A stretch of 64,000 nucleotides of DNA from Collinsella sp. (GCA_019414565.1 DXLU01000020.1:110362-174361), one strand, 5' to 3'. Positions 25,874 to 34,845 are shown, numbered from the stretch's first letter. Notes: generated by a model not told the origin, from the sequence alone. A program made the numbers and translations.

Positions 25874-27958
25874 ATGGATACTACCGATAGCGCCTATGGC
25901 GACAAACTCATCCGTCTTGACACGTTCGACACCGCCGTGGCGGTCGACCCCAGCGCCGAGGACGACGCCAAGCGTCGGTTTATGACGCTTATTCTCCAGA
26001 CGGCCCACCGCAACAACGGCAACATCGGGCACGTGCTGCGCGCGACCAACACGAGCGGCGAGGTCTTTGCCGTCAAGCTACTCAAGGACAACGCCATCCT
26101 TTCCGGCCAAGCCCCCGACCGCTCCGCCGAGCAAGCGGCCGCTCACCTGGCCAACACCGCCGCGCTGTTCGAGGAGTATCGTCATCTGTGTACCGTCTCG
26201 CACCTGCGCGGATTTCCGCGCGTCTATGGCTACGGATCGTGCGAGGATGACCCACTCATCCTCATGGAGTGGGTCGAGGGCACCTCGCTCAAGCAGGCGC
26301 TGCCCTTGCTTCCGCACGACGCCTCGGGCGGGCTGACCACCCAGATGGTCGCCGCCGTCGGAAACGCCGTGCTTCGCGCGCTCTTGATGACCCAAGGCCT
26401 CGTGAATCCGGTCATCCATCGCGACCTGTCGCCTGCCAATATCATGTTCCGCACCACCAGCCGAACGCTCGAGCAGCAGATTGCCGATTGCTCCTTTGAC
26501 CCCTGCCTCATCGACATGGGCTCCGCGACCATGGCACTCGGCGACGACACAATCACCCGACGTGCCGACATCTGGCGCTTTGCCACGCCCGCATACGCCG
26601 CGCCCGAAATGCTCACGCAGGATATCGAAGGCATCGCGGCCCTTCGCCGCTCGCCCGTGATCGACGTCTATGCGCTTTCGAGCATTCTGTACCAGCTCTA
26701 CAGCGGTCGCAAGCCGTTCGATGTCGAGTCGACGGGTGCCGCGGCGACCGGCTCGTTCTACCTCATAAAGACCAAGACCAAACCGGCGCCGCTCGAGCCG
26801 CGCTGCGAGGGCGACAAAGCGCTTGTCCAGATCATCATGAAAGGCATTTCGGTCGAACAGGGCGATCGCCCTACCGAGCAGCAGATGCTCGAGGTGCTCT
26901 CGACATACCTCCCCGCTGCAGAATCTGAGGACCGCGAGGGTGCAGGAGACGAGGCCGCAATTGATATCGATTCTGGCACGCACCTTAAGGTCGACGTCGC
27001 CGGCGAGCGCGCGCGAGAGATCTTGGAGCAGGCCCGGCACGACGCCATGACCCGCCGTCGCTTTATTATCGGCGGCGTCGTTGCGGTCGTTGCGGGGCTC
27101 GGCGTCGTTGGCGCGGCAACCCATGGCTTTGGCATCCCCGACTACCTGGACGGCATCCGCGGTTCGCTTGACGACTACACTTGGGACCAGCTGCAGGAGA
27201 TTTCGCTCAAGATTAAGGCCGCCGAGACCCGTAGCGAGGCACGCGAGATTGCCAAGCGCTACCACCTGCTCGACGCTGATGGGCATATCCCCTATCCGTG
27301 CACCAAGCGTGTCACGCTCACCAACGGACTGCAGGTTGGCGCGCAGCTTGTGGGCATCCGCCACGATGAGCTTCTGGACGGGACGGGCAAGGCCGGGCTG
27401 ACGTTTATGTTCGACGCGGGTATTGCCGAGCGCAACGCTGCGGCTGAACCGTCGAGCGCCGGCTGGGCAGATTGCGAGCTGCGGGGATGGCTCAACGGTG
27501 ACGGCCTTAAGCTGCTACCCAACGAGTTGCGCGCGCTCATTAAAGGGGTCAAGAAGGTCTCGAACAATGTGGGCGCCGCCAACAGTGCATCGTGTCTGAG
27601 CGAGTTGCCCGCAACCCTTTGGCTGCCCGCCATGGTCGAGCTGTGCGGTACGCAACCGCCCGATTCGTTTGCCGAGGGCTATCACTACCTGGCAGACATC
27701 TACAACGGCGAGGGCAAGGAGTATCAGCTCTTCCGCGAGCTCAAGGTGAGCCCGTATTCCACGAACGAGACGATGGTCCGCCAGTGGAAGGGCAAGGACA
27801 CCTGCTGGTGGGAACGAACGGTGAGTCCCGACACATCGGAGAGCGAAGGCACGCTCTATATGAACCGTGTGGGCTACGACGGCGACGTCTTTATGTATGC
27901 CACACCTGCGGAAAAGCCAAGCAAGCGAACCTGCGTGATCCCCGGGTTCTGCATCTAG
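25874..27958 (+). CDS. Membrane-anchored Ser/Thr protein kinase with C-terminal DUF6273-like domain
   Basis: 694 residues; the ATG follows AAAGGAA. The kinase domain covers about residues 45-330: VAIK-type lysine K68 in FAVKLLKD, catalytic loop VIHRDLSPANIMF (about 180-192), metal motif LIDMGSA (DMG in place of DFG), then ATPAYAAPEM as the activation/APE segment. One membrane helix (FIIGGVVAVVAGLGVVGAAT, about residues 396-415) is preceded by a basic MTRRR. The C-terminal 250 residues would be outside the cell and resemble the DUF6273 fold (WADCELRGWLNGD, LWLPAMVELCG). The preceding FHA protein is its likely reader. Signal and substrates are unknown. Confidence 0.82.
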   Translation: MDTTDSAYGDKLIRLDTFDTAVAVDPSAEDDAKRRFMTLILQTAHRNNGNIGHVLRATNTSGEVFAVKLLKDNAILSGQAPDRSAEQAAAHLANTAALFEEYRHLCTVSHLRGFPRVYGYGSCEDDPLILMEWVEGTSLKQALPLLPHDASGGLTTQMVAAVGNAVLRALLMTQGLVNPVIHRDLSPANIMFRTTSRTLEQQIADCSFDPCLIDMGSATMALGDDTITRRADIWRFATPAYAAPEMLTQDIEGIAALRRSPVIDVYALSSILYQLYSGRKPFDVESTGAAATGSFYLIKTKTKPAPLEPRCEGDKALVQIIMKGISVEQGDRPTEQQMLEVLSTYLPAAESEDREGAGDEAAIDIDSGTHLKVDVAGERAREILEQARHDAMTRRRFIIGGVVAVVAGLGVVGAATHGFGIPDYLDGIRGSLDDYTWDQLQEISLKIKAAETRSEAREIAKRYHLLDADGHIPYPCTKRVTLTNGLQVGAQLVGIRHDELLDGTGKAGLTFMFDAGIAERNAAAEPSSAGWADCELRGWLNGDGLKLLPNELRALIKGVKKVSNNVGAANSASCLSELPATLWLPAMVELCGTQPPDSFAEGYHYLADIYNGEGKEYQLFRELKVSPYSTNETMVRQWKGKDTCWWERTVSPDTSESEGTLYMNRVGYDGDVFMYATPAEKPSKRTCVIPGFCI

Positions 27959-27999
27959 GGAGCGGGCGTCTTGCCGTGACGGGACCCCTCCCCGGCAAT

Positions 28000-28138
28000 T
28001 GTCTCGATCTGTAACACTAGCTCGGCAGATACAGGTCTAAATGTTACAGAACGAGACAAACCCCAACCCCGCGAGACAACATCTCAATCTGTAACAGTAA
28101 GGGGTTAAAAACCTCTCTAGATGTTACAGATCGAGACA
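28000..28138. repeat. 59-bp palindromic units, cluster B (2 units)
   Basis: Units at 28000-28058 and 28080-28138, period 80 bp. The second interior contains AGGGGTT and AACCTCT, nearly closing the hairpin. The cluster lies between the kinase stop and the copper operon promoter. Confidence 0.95.
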
Positions 28139-28216
28139 TTAGACTGGCTACGGTCCGCCGAACTGGCTGTCACCTCGACCAATAACAGAATGTCATACAT
28201 TTTCATCTCCATTAGA

Positions 28217-28245
28217 CACCCCCAGGGGGTATGGGTGTATAGTAT
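28217..28245 (+). promoter_or_regulatory. CsoR-like operator and promoter of the copper operon
   Basis: ACACCCCCAGGGGGTAT is a G/C-centred pseudo-palindrome of the CsoR operator type; an extended -10 TGTATAGTAT overlaps its right side. A csoR gene is the third gene of the operon, so repression lifted by Cu(I) is the expected control. Confidence 0.7.
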
Positions 28246-28290
28246 CGGTTGGTTAACATTTCCGACACTACGTCACAGAAAGGAGAAGCC

Positions 28291-30630
28291 ATGGCTCAAG
28301 ATAAGTTCGACGTGGGTGGCATGACATGCGCCGCCTGCCAGGCGCACGTGGATCGTGCCGTGAGCAAGCTCGACGGCGTCGAGAGCGTCGCGGTCAATCT
28401 GCTCGCCGGCTCTATGCTAGTGGACTACGACCCCGCGCAGGTCACCCCCGACGACATCTGCACCGCCGTCGATCGCGCTGGCTACTCGGCCTCACCCGTC
28501 AGCACGGGCACCGACGCCGCCCAAAGCGGCAGTACGCAAGCCAGGTCCGGCGCCGCCCATATGGAGTCGCCCACCAAAAAACTGGAGGCCGCCGCCTCTG
28601 CCATGCGCACTCGTCTCATCGTCTCGATCGTATTCCTCATCCCACTGTTCTACATAGGCATGGGGCACATGCTTGGCTGGCCGCTGCCCGGCGTCTTCAC
28701 CGACCATACCCACAGCATGACGCTCGCCCTCACCGAGCTCGTCCTGCTTATCCCCATCGTCTATGTCAACGACGCGTACTTTATCAACGGGTTTAAATCG
28801 CTCGCGCACGGCGCGCCCACCATGGACGCCCTTATTGCCGTGGGCGCCACCGCTTCCGTCGCCTGGTCGTTCTATGCCATGTTTATCATGGCCGACCAGC
28901 TGGCCGCCGGGCAAATCCACGAGGCCATGATGACGAGCATGGGCAACCTGTATTTTGAGAGTGCGGGCACGATCCTGTCGCTCGTCACCGTGGGCAAATA
29001 CCTCGAGACACGCAGCAAATCCAAGACCGGCGGCGCCATCGAGGCGCTCATCGACCTGGCGCCCAAGAGCGCGACCGTCGTGGCAGAGGACGGCACCGAG
29101 ACCACCGTCGACGTCGACAGCATCCTTCCCGGCCAGGTCCTGCGCGTACGCCCCGGAGAGTCCATCCCCGTCGATGGCGTGGTGCTCGAGGGCAGCTCGG
29201 CCGTGGACGAGAGTGCGCTCACCGGCGAGTCCATCCCCGTGGAAAAGACCGCCGGTGCCACCGTCAACGCCGCCACGGTCAACCGCACGGGCTCGTTTAC
29301 CTTCCGCGCCACGCGTGTGGGCGCCGACACGTCGCTCGCCAAGATTATCCAGCTCGTCGAGGACGCCAACACCACCAAGGCGCCCATCGCCCGCATGGCC
29401 GACAAAGTCGCCGGCGTGTTCGTGCCCGTGGTGTTTGTAATCTCGGTCGTGACCTTTGTAGTGTGGATGGCACTGACCGGCAGCATGAACGAGGCGCTCA
29501 CCTCCGCCGTGGCCGTGCTGGTGATCAGCTGCCCGTGCGCACTGGGTCTGGCCACGCCCGTCGCCATTATGGTGGGCACCGGCAAGGGCGCCGAGATGGG
29601 CATTCTGTTTAAGAGCGCTGAGGCGCTGGAGAACCTGCGCAGCGTGGGCACCGTGGTGCTCGATAAGACGGGCACGGTCACCCGCGGCAAGCCGGCCGTG
29701 ACCGACATTGTGGTTGTCGCGCGCGCCGACGGCTCGCCCGCTATGAGTGAAAAGGCGTTGCTGAAGCTTGCTGCCGCACTGGAGCGCTCGAGCGAGCACC
29801 CGCTGGCCGAGGCGATTATGGCCGAGTGCGAGTCGCGCGGAATCGTGGCGCGCATGGTCGAGGACTTTGCTGCCGTGCCCGGGCGAGGCGTTACGGCGCG
29901 CGAGGGACAGAATGTCATCGCTGCCGGTAACGTGCGCCTGATGAACGAGCTGGGCGCGGAGGTGCCCGCCGGTCTTGCCGAGCAGTTCGCTGCCGAGGGC
30001 AAGACGCCGCTGTTCTTCGCCAAGAACGGCGAGCTTGCCGGCACCATCGCCGTGGCTGACGAGGTCAAAGAAACGAGCGCCGAGGCCATCGCCGCGCTCC
30101 GCAAGCTCGGCGTCGACGTGCGCATGCTCACCGGCGACAACCGCGTGACGGCCGAGGCCATCGCCCGCCGCGTGGGGCTGAGCAGCGAACAGGTCATCGC
30201 CGACGTCCTGCCCGCCGACAAGGAACGCCACGTGCGCGAACTGCAAGATGCGGGCGGCAAGGTCGCCATGGTGGGCGACGGCATCAATGACTCCCCCGCC
30301 CTGGCGCGCGCCGACGTGGGCCTTGCCATTGGCACCGGCGCCGACATCGCCAAGGAGGGCGCCGACGTGGTGCTCATGCGCAGCGACCTCATGGACGTCG
30401 CCCGCGCCATCGAGCTTTCGCGCGCCACGATTCGCAACATCAAGCAGGACCTGTTCTGGGCGCTGTTCTACAACGGTATCGGCATTCCGCTCGCCGCGGG
30501 CGTGTTCTTCCCGCTCACCGGCTGGCAACTCTCGCCGATGTTTGGCGCTGCAGCCATGAGCTTATCGAGCGTGTGCGTCGTAAGCAATGCGCTGCGCCTG
30601 AAATCCTTTAAGCCTAAAGTGGCAAAATAG
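28291..30630 (+). CDS. copA: Copper-translocating P1B-type ATPase
   Basis: 779 residues from the ATG behind AAAGGAGA. One N-terminal heavy-metal domain (GMTCAACQ, C13 and C16), a glycine/serine-rich linker, then eight membrane helices. Diagnostic motifs: membrane CPC (about residues 414-416, SCPCALGLATP), TGESIPVEK, phosphorylation site D458 in DKTGTVTRG, HP motif SSEHPLAEAI, and GDGINDSPALARADVG. CPC marks a Cu(I)/Ag(I) exporter. It leads an operon with a CopZ chaperone and CsoR. Confidence 0.96.
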   Translation: MAQDKFDVGGMTCAACQAHVDRAVSKLDGVESVAVNLLAGSMLVDYDPAQVTPDDICTAVDRAGYSASPVSTGTDAAQSGSTQARSGAAHMESPTKKLEAAASAMRTRLIVSIVFLIPLFYIGMGHMLGWPLPGVFTDHTHSMTLALTELVLLIPIVYVNDAYFINGFKSLAHGAPTMDALIAVGATASVAWSFYAMFIMADQLAAGQIHEAMMTSMGNLYFESAGTILSLVTVGKYLETRSKSKTGGAIEALIDLAPKSATVVAEDGTETTVDVDSILPGQVLRVRPGESIPVDGVVLEGSSAVDESALTGESIPVEKTAGATVNAATVNRTGSFTFRATRVGADTSLAKIIQLVEDANTTKAPIARMADKVAGVFVPVVFVISVVTFVVWMALTGSMNEALTSAVAVLVISCPCALGLATPVAIMVGTGKGAEMGILFKSAEALENLRSVGTVVLDKTGTVTRGKPAVTDIVVVARADGSPAMSEKALLKLAAALERSSEHPLAEAIMAECESRGIVARMVEDFAAVPGRGVTAREGQNVIAAGNVRLMNELGAEVPAGLAEQFAAEGKTPLFFAKNGELAGTIAVADEVKETSAEAIAALRKLGVDVRMLTGDNRVTAEAIARRVGLSSEQVIADVLPADKERHVRELQDAGGKVAMVGDGINDSPALARADVGLAIGTGADIAKEGADVVLMRSDLMDVARAIELSRATIRNIKQDLFWALFYNGIGIPLAAGVFFPLTGWQLSPMFGAAAMSLSSVCVVSNALRLKSFKPKVAK

Positions 30631-30660
30631 GCTCACCATTAAGTCCATTTAGAACGGGTT

Positions 30661-30762
30661 TTCCAGGTGCCCGAGATTGACCTGAAAGAGGAGCGACGCG
30701 TACTTTGGTACGCGAGCGACGGCTTGAAGGTCAAGGTCGGGTGCCTGGGAAAGCCGACACAA
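30661..30762. repeat. Long imperfect hairpin between copA and copZ
   Basis: CCAGGTGCCCGAGATTGACC (from 30663) pairs imperfectly with GGTCAAGGTCGGGTGCCTGG (about 30731-30750). An inner stem, GCGTAC, TTTG, GTACGC, sits near the centre. It could be an mRNA-processing or attenuation structure that sets copZ-csoR levels relative to copA, or a small mobile hairpin. Confidence 0.8.
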
Positions 30763-30777
30763 CAGAGAGGAATATCC

Positions 30778-30999
30778 ATGCGTTACACGATTAAGACTTC
30801 TGGCCTTATGTGCGGCCACTGTGACGCTACTGTCGAGACGGCACTGCTCAACGTTGCCGGCGTGACCGACGCCGATGCCGATCACGAGACTCAGACCGTA
30901 CAGGTGGAGTGTGCCGACACCGTGACCGCCGAGCAGCTCGCTGCCGCCGTCGAGGGCGCCGGCGAGAAATTCCATGCCCTGTCCGTAACTGCCGCGTAA
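30778..30999 (+). CDS. copZ: CopZ-like copper chaperone
   Basis: 73 residues, a single heavy-metal-associated domain. The metal site is GLMCGHCDAT (C12 and C15), with histidine between the cysteines. The ATG follows AGAGAGGAAT. It carries Cu(I) to CopA's N-terminal domain and to CsoR. It sits between copA and csoR on the same strand, 38 bases before csoR. Confidence 0.92.
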   Translation: MRYTIKTSGLMCGHCDATVETALLNVAGVTDADADHETQTVQVECADTVTAEQLAAAVEGAGEKFHALSVTAA

Positions 31000-31037
31000 C
31001 GACCCACGCGCACCCCGACCAGAAACGAGGACCCGCC

Positions 31038-31310
31038 ATGATGGCAGACCACAAATCGGTGACCCGCATGCTCAAGACGGCACGCGGCCAGATCGACGGC
31101 ATCTTGCGGATGGTCGAGGAGGACCGTTATTGCGTCGATATCTCCACACAGCTCATGGCCACACAGGCGCTCCTCGCGCGCATTAACGCCGACGTGCTCA
31201 AGGCGCATATCGAGGGCTGCGTGACTTCGGCAATCGAATCGGGCGACGATGAGCTCAAAGCTGCCAAGCTCGCCGAGATCGAACGCGTCGTCGACAAGCT
31301 CTCCAAGTAA
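31038..31310 (+). CDS. csoR: CsoR family copper-sensing repressor
   Basis: 90 residues, all-helical DUF156 protein. The Cu(I) ligand set is complete: C32 (RYCVDIS), H57 and C61 (KAHIEGCV). Tandem ATG codons follow GAGGACC; the first is used here. It represses the upstream operon through the operator near 28217, giving a self-regulated unit. RcnR/FrmR relatives differ in this ligand set. Confidence 0.93.
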   Translation: MMADHKSVTRMLKTARGQIDGILRMVEEDRYCVDISTQLMATQALLARINADVLKAHIEGCVTSAIESGDDELKAAKLAEIERVVDKLSK

Positions 31311-31314
31311 TTGG

Positions 31315-31387
31315 GGCATTGGGGACAGACTTCTTTGCACCGTCTTGGTGTCCGGGGACAGATATGTTTGCACCACATTGGCGCAGA
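31315..31387. repeat. GGGGACAG-type dispersed repeat
   Basis: Two related half-units: GGGGACAGACTTCTTTGCAC (from about 31322) and GGGGACAGATATGTTTGCAC (from about 31354), the second followed by CACATTGG. Such GGGGACA motifs near gene ends resemble REP sequences mobilised by Y1 transposases; no such transposase is in the window. Confidence 0.6.
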
Positions 31388-31457
31388 TTAACCTGCCCCC
31401 CCCTTGCTCTAAATCGGGTATAAAGGCGTGCAGCATATCGAACGAAAGGCAATTTGC

Positions 31458-31931
31458 ATGAATGACTTTATGAAGGGTCGCAATGGCGCCGATGAACTCA
31501 CCATCGTAATGGGTTTTGCCGGCATCATCATCGCGATGATCGGATCGATAGCCCGCATCCAGTGGCTCAGCTGGATCGCCATCGCCGTCATCGTAATTGG
31601 CGTGCTGCGCGGCCTGTCCAAAAACATCGACGCGCGCCGCAAGGAGAACGATGCCTTTGTCGCGGCGACCGCAAACGTCCCCGGCCTAGGCAAGTTCGTC
31701 GCCAGCTTGGGCGGCGGGACTGCGGCCGCCAACGCCTCGCGCGCGGCCGGCACCAGCAAGGAAGACTTTGAGCGCGCCAAGCGAACGGCCAAGAAGATGT
31801 GGAAGGGCCGCAAGACCACGGCGTACCTCAAGTGTCCCAACTGCGGTCAGATGCTGTCCGTCCCCAAGGGCAAGGGCAAGATCCGCGTCACTTGCCCCAA
31901 GTGCCACGCCAAGATGGAAACGCGCTCCTAG
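31458..31931 (+). CDS. Two-helix membrane protein with C-terminal zinc ribbon
   Basis: 157 residues. Two adjacent membrane helices (LTIVMGFAGIIIAMIGSIAR; IQWLSWIAIAVIVIGVLRGL) are followed by a basic, Ala-rich cytoplasmic segment and a four-cysteine ribbon (YLKCPNCGQML ... RVTCPKCHAKM). The ATG at this position follows GAAAGGC; a longer reading is less supported. It belongs to a type of short zinc-ribbon membrane protein seen in Gram-positives, with no assigned role. A strong terminator follows. Confidence 0.75.
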   Translation: MNDFMKGRNGADELTIVMGFAGIIIAMIGSIARIQWLSWIAIAVIVIGVLRGLSKNIDARRKENDAFVAATANVPGLGKFVASLGGGTAAANASRAAGTSKEDFERAKRTAKKMWKGRKTTAYLKCPNCGQMLSVPKGKGKIRVTCPKCHAKMETRS

Positions 31932-31952
31932 CAGCTACACCATAGGAAAAAT

Positions 31953-31989
31953 AAAAACCGAGGCCCCGTGTGGAGACCTCGGTTTTTTT
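31953..31989 (+). terminator. Terminator after the zinc-ribbon gene
   Basis: AAAACCGAGG, a 13-base loop, CCTCGGTTTTTTT. Also works for the convergent amidohydrolase gene because of the A run on the left. Confidence 0.9.
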
Positions 31990-32022
31990 GAACGCGGCAT
32001 AGGGGCCGCCCCTTTGTCACAC

Positions 32023-33393
32023 CTATGCCACGCCGTCGCGGGCGAGCTCCTCGGCCAGCGCTTCGGCAGGCATGGCCATAATCGCGTCGAGCTCGGCGTC
32101 CACCTCGGGAATACGCTTCACCTTGAGTTTGCGCACCAGGTTGCCGCGGCACATCACGTGCATTGGCTCACGCAGAGCACACAGGTCATCGAGCGGGTTC
32201 TCGTGCGTCACCAGGATATCGGCGGCCTTGCCGCACTCGACCGTGCCGGTCTCGCCGCCTAGGCCCAGCAGCTCGGCATTGACCTGCGTCGCCGTATGCA
32301 GCGCAAAGGCGTTGCTCACGCCCACGTACTTGGCAAAGTAAGCGACTTCACGCCACATGTCGTACTGCGTCACAAACGGACAGCTCGAGTCCGTGCCCAG
32401 GCCCACCTTAACGCCAGCCTCCAGCGCCGCACGAGCGCTCTCGATAATGCCCGAGCACACGATGTCGCCGTTCTTCTTTTGCGTGTCGGTCGAATGGGTC
32501 TTCTCCGGGTCGAGCAACACAAACGGCAGCGCCGGGCTGATCGTGCAGGTCACGCTCGGCGCGCGTCCCTCGAGCTGTGTTCCCGCGGCGCCGCGGTACA
32601 GCTCCAGGATCTCGGGGGTCATCGGAGCGCCGTGCTCGATTGTGTCGACACCGGCCTGAAGCGCGGCCTTCACACCTTCGGTGCTCTCGACATGGGCCAT
32701 GACCGGAAGACCGACCTCGTGCGCCGCCTTGCACGCCGCCGCGGCGACATCGACCGGCATGCGCAGCACGCCCGGCTCGCCCACCTCGGTCGCATCGAAC
32801 ACGCCACCCGTCACGAACAGTTTGATGACATCGGCACCGCGCGCATACAGGTCGCGCACCTGCTCGGCCGCTTCGGTAGGGCTGTTGGCCACCTGCGCAA
32901 AGAGGCCCGCGCCGTGGCCACCCGGCACCGTGACGCCAGTTCCCGGTGCCACCAGACGTGGACCCTGATACTTGCCGGCGTCGATAGCGTTGCGCACGGC
33001 AATATCGGCAAACAGCGGGTCACCCGCACCGCGCACCGTGGTCACGCCGCTTGCCAACTGTTGCTGGGCACTGCCTTTGAGGATGTGGCGAACGATGGCG
33101 CGGCCCACGGGATTGTCGAGCTTCTTCATCAGCGCACCCGCATCGCCCGCCGAAACCGGCTTGCCCGAGCCGCACAGATGCACATGCATATTGATGAGAC
33201 CCGGCATGAGATACGCCCCTGCCAGGTCGATGACCTCGGCACCCGCCGGCGCCTGCGCGACAGCACTCGGCCCCATCCAGGTGATGATGCCACGCTCGAC
33301 GGCCACGGCCATATCGGGCTGCGGCTCCATATGCTCCGAACCATCCAGAACGGTCGCATTGATAAACAACGTGGGACGATCAGCAGACGCCAT
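32023..33393 (-). CDS. Metal-dependent amidohydrolase
   Basis: 456 residues from the ATG behind GGGGGAGGAG. The amidohydrolase fold is clear: N-terminal beta-sandwich (FINATVLDGSEHMEPQPDMA), metal HxH in PGLINMHVHLCGSG, further histidines in MAHVESTEG and DTIEHGAPM, catalytic Asp in LGTDSSCPF, and the closing sandwich strands (AADILVTHENPLDD). It resembles imidazolonepropionase- and prolidase-like peptidases of the superfamily. Substrate not predictable; it stands alone in its unit. Confidence 0.88.
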   Translation of the reverse strand: MASADRPTLFINATVLDGSEHMEPQPDMAVAVERGIITWMGPSAVAQAPAGAEVIDLAGAYLMPGLINMHVHLCGSGKPVSAGDAGALMKKLDNPVGRAIVRHILKGSAQQQLASGVTTVRGAGDPLFADIAVRNAIDAGKYQGPRLVAPGTGVTVPGGHGAGLFAQVANSPTEAAEQVRDLYARGADVIKLFVTGGVFDATEVGEPGVLRMPVDVAAAACKAAHEVGLPVMAHVESTEGVKAALQAGVDTIEHGAPMTPEILELYRGAAGTQLEGRAPSVTCTISPALPFVLLDPEKTHSTDTQKKNGDIVCSGIIESARAALEAGVKVGLGTDSSCPFVTQYDMWREVAYFAKYVGVSNAFALHTATQVNAELLGLGGETGTVECGKAADILVTHENPLDDLCALREPMHVMCRGNLVRKLKVKRIPEVDAELDAIMAMPAEALAEELARDGVA

Positions 33394-33541
33394 ATCGAGC
33401 TCCTCCCCCTCAGAAAACTTCAACATTTGTCCATTATTACCCAGTTCGGCAGGATTGCTGCGGACATATCGGTTAACGGAGAAAGGAGGAGATGCGGAGA
33501 ATGGAATGCGTTGCAGCCCCATCCCAGCGACATCCGGGAAA

Positions 33542-33761
33542 TGTCTAGATCTGTAACAGGTGGACCGTCTTTAACCTTCCAAATGTTACAGATCGAGATC
33601 TTTCGGCACCGCGTCCAACCTTTGTCTCAATCTGTAACAGTTAGACCGGTTTTTGGCCTCTAGATGTTACAGATCGAGATATTTTAGCGGCAGCCAACCT
33701 TCTGTCTCGATCTGTAACAGTTGCGAGGCCAAACGGCCCCTTGTTGTTACAGATCGAGACA
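33542..33761. repeat. 59-bp palindromic units, cluster C (3 units)
   Basis: Units at 33542-33600, 33623-33681 and 33703-33761 (periods 81 and 80 bp). Interiors differ: the second has AGACC and GGCCTCT around TTTTT, the third GGCC and GGCC. The cluster fills the gap between the nuclease-fold gene's stop and the amidohydrolase start. Confidence 0.95.
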
Positions 33762-33801
33762 AACTCGGCAGGAACAACCACATCCGCGTCGGTTGCACCC
33801 C

Positions 33802-34845
33802 TCAGCGTCCATACCACTGGCGTCTCCATTCCTCAGCCAAATCGGCCCACTGCGGAATGCCCGCCAGTCTCATCTTTTCAGCCAGCTTCCCCGGATTCTT
33901 GAGCTCATCAAACGTAAACCTCGGCACCTTATGTCCGAGCATCGTCAGATGAGACTCTCGCTGACGTTCTGCCACGAATGGGTCGACCGACTCCCGACCC
34001 TCGTCGTTCTGTAAGGCATACTTTCCCTTTCCATCGAGCTCCCCAATCACGCACGTCCCGTCCTCGAGCCTCCAAAAATAATCGACGCGAAACACTTGGC
34101 CCGGATCGAGCGGATCGCAAAACTCCACCTGCAACTCTGGTACCGGAAAACCGTATGCAATAAAGAATGCCCGAAAGCGTGACTCGCCACCGTTTTCGGA
34201 CAGCCCGTCCGCATGCGACGCAATCACCTGAGCTCTGCGATACCCGCGTCTGCCCTCGCAATCGGCCTGGAGCCGTTCGCAGAGGTCGTCGCGCGATATG
34301 CCCTTCGCCCGCAGCGCAGAATCGGCGATCGCCAGACCATACGAAAACGGCGCGCGCAGCAGACAATCCTCTACCGTGCGCCAAAACGGCGTCACCCGCA
34401 CGCCGTCGACTTGTTCAAGCGCACCCGCCGCCTGCGGACGCAACAGCCGGCATCCCGCACTCAGCGGCACCGAGCAACCTGTCTTAACAAGAACTCGTGG
34501 TCCAAGCAGATCATTCGGCACCTCCAGACCCCACAAAAGTGCCGCGTCATAACCCCAAAACGCCCAATCGGGATGAAATTCTGCAAGCCCTTTGATGGTC
34601 CGCAGTGCTCGCTCCGCCGGCGTCAGTGCAACCCAATCATGTTGCAAGCAGAACAAATACGGCTCGGGCTCCGCAATATCATCGGTTCCCACATGACGCC
34701 GCAGCCACATGAGCTCGGCATGGTCGTGCGTCACAAACAGCATGCCTTGTTCAGCCGCCTTCGCGAGCCTGGCAAGCATCCTATTCCGCGCCAAGGTGTT
34801 ACGTGTCGCCTGCTTATGTTTAAGAACGGTATTAGACACTTTCAT
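33802..34845 (-). CDS. DUF559/Vsr-like nuclease-fold protein with N-terminal AbiEi-like region
   Basis: About 347 residues from ATG at 34845 (an in-frame ATG at 34872 and a TTG at 34896 would lengthen it; ribosome sites are weak). The C-terminal part shows the arrangement ESRFRAFF (Glu), VFRVDYFWRLEDG (Asp) and CVIGELDGKGKYA (ExDGK), a PD-(D/E)XK/very-short-patch-repair-like core of DUF559 proteins. The N-terminal part fits the winged-helix AbiEi-like region often joined to it in Actinobacteria. Role unknown; defence or repair is possible. It is flanked on both sides by the palindromic 59-bp units. Confidence 0.6.
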   Translation of the reverse strand: MKVSNTVLKHKQATRNTLARNRMLARLAKAAEQGMLFVTHDHAELMWLRRHVGTDDIAEPEPYLFCLQHDWVALTPAERALRTIKGLAEFHPDWAFWGYDAALLWGLEVPNDLLGPRVLVKTGCSVPLSAGCRLLRPQAAGALEQVDGVRVTPFWRTVEDCLLRAPFSYGLAIADSALRAKGISRDDLCERLQADCEGRRGYRRAQVIASHADGLSENGGESRFRAFFIAYGFPVPELQVEFCDPLDPGQVFRVDYFWRLEDGTCVIGELDGKGKYALQNDEGRESVDPFVAERQRESHLTMLGHKVPRFTFDELKNPGKLAEKMRLAGIPQWADLAEEWRRQWYGR

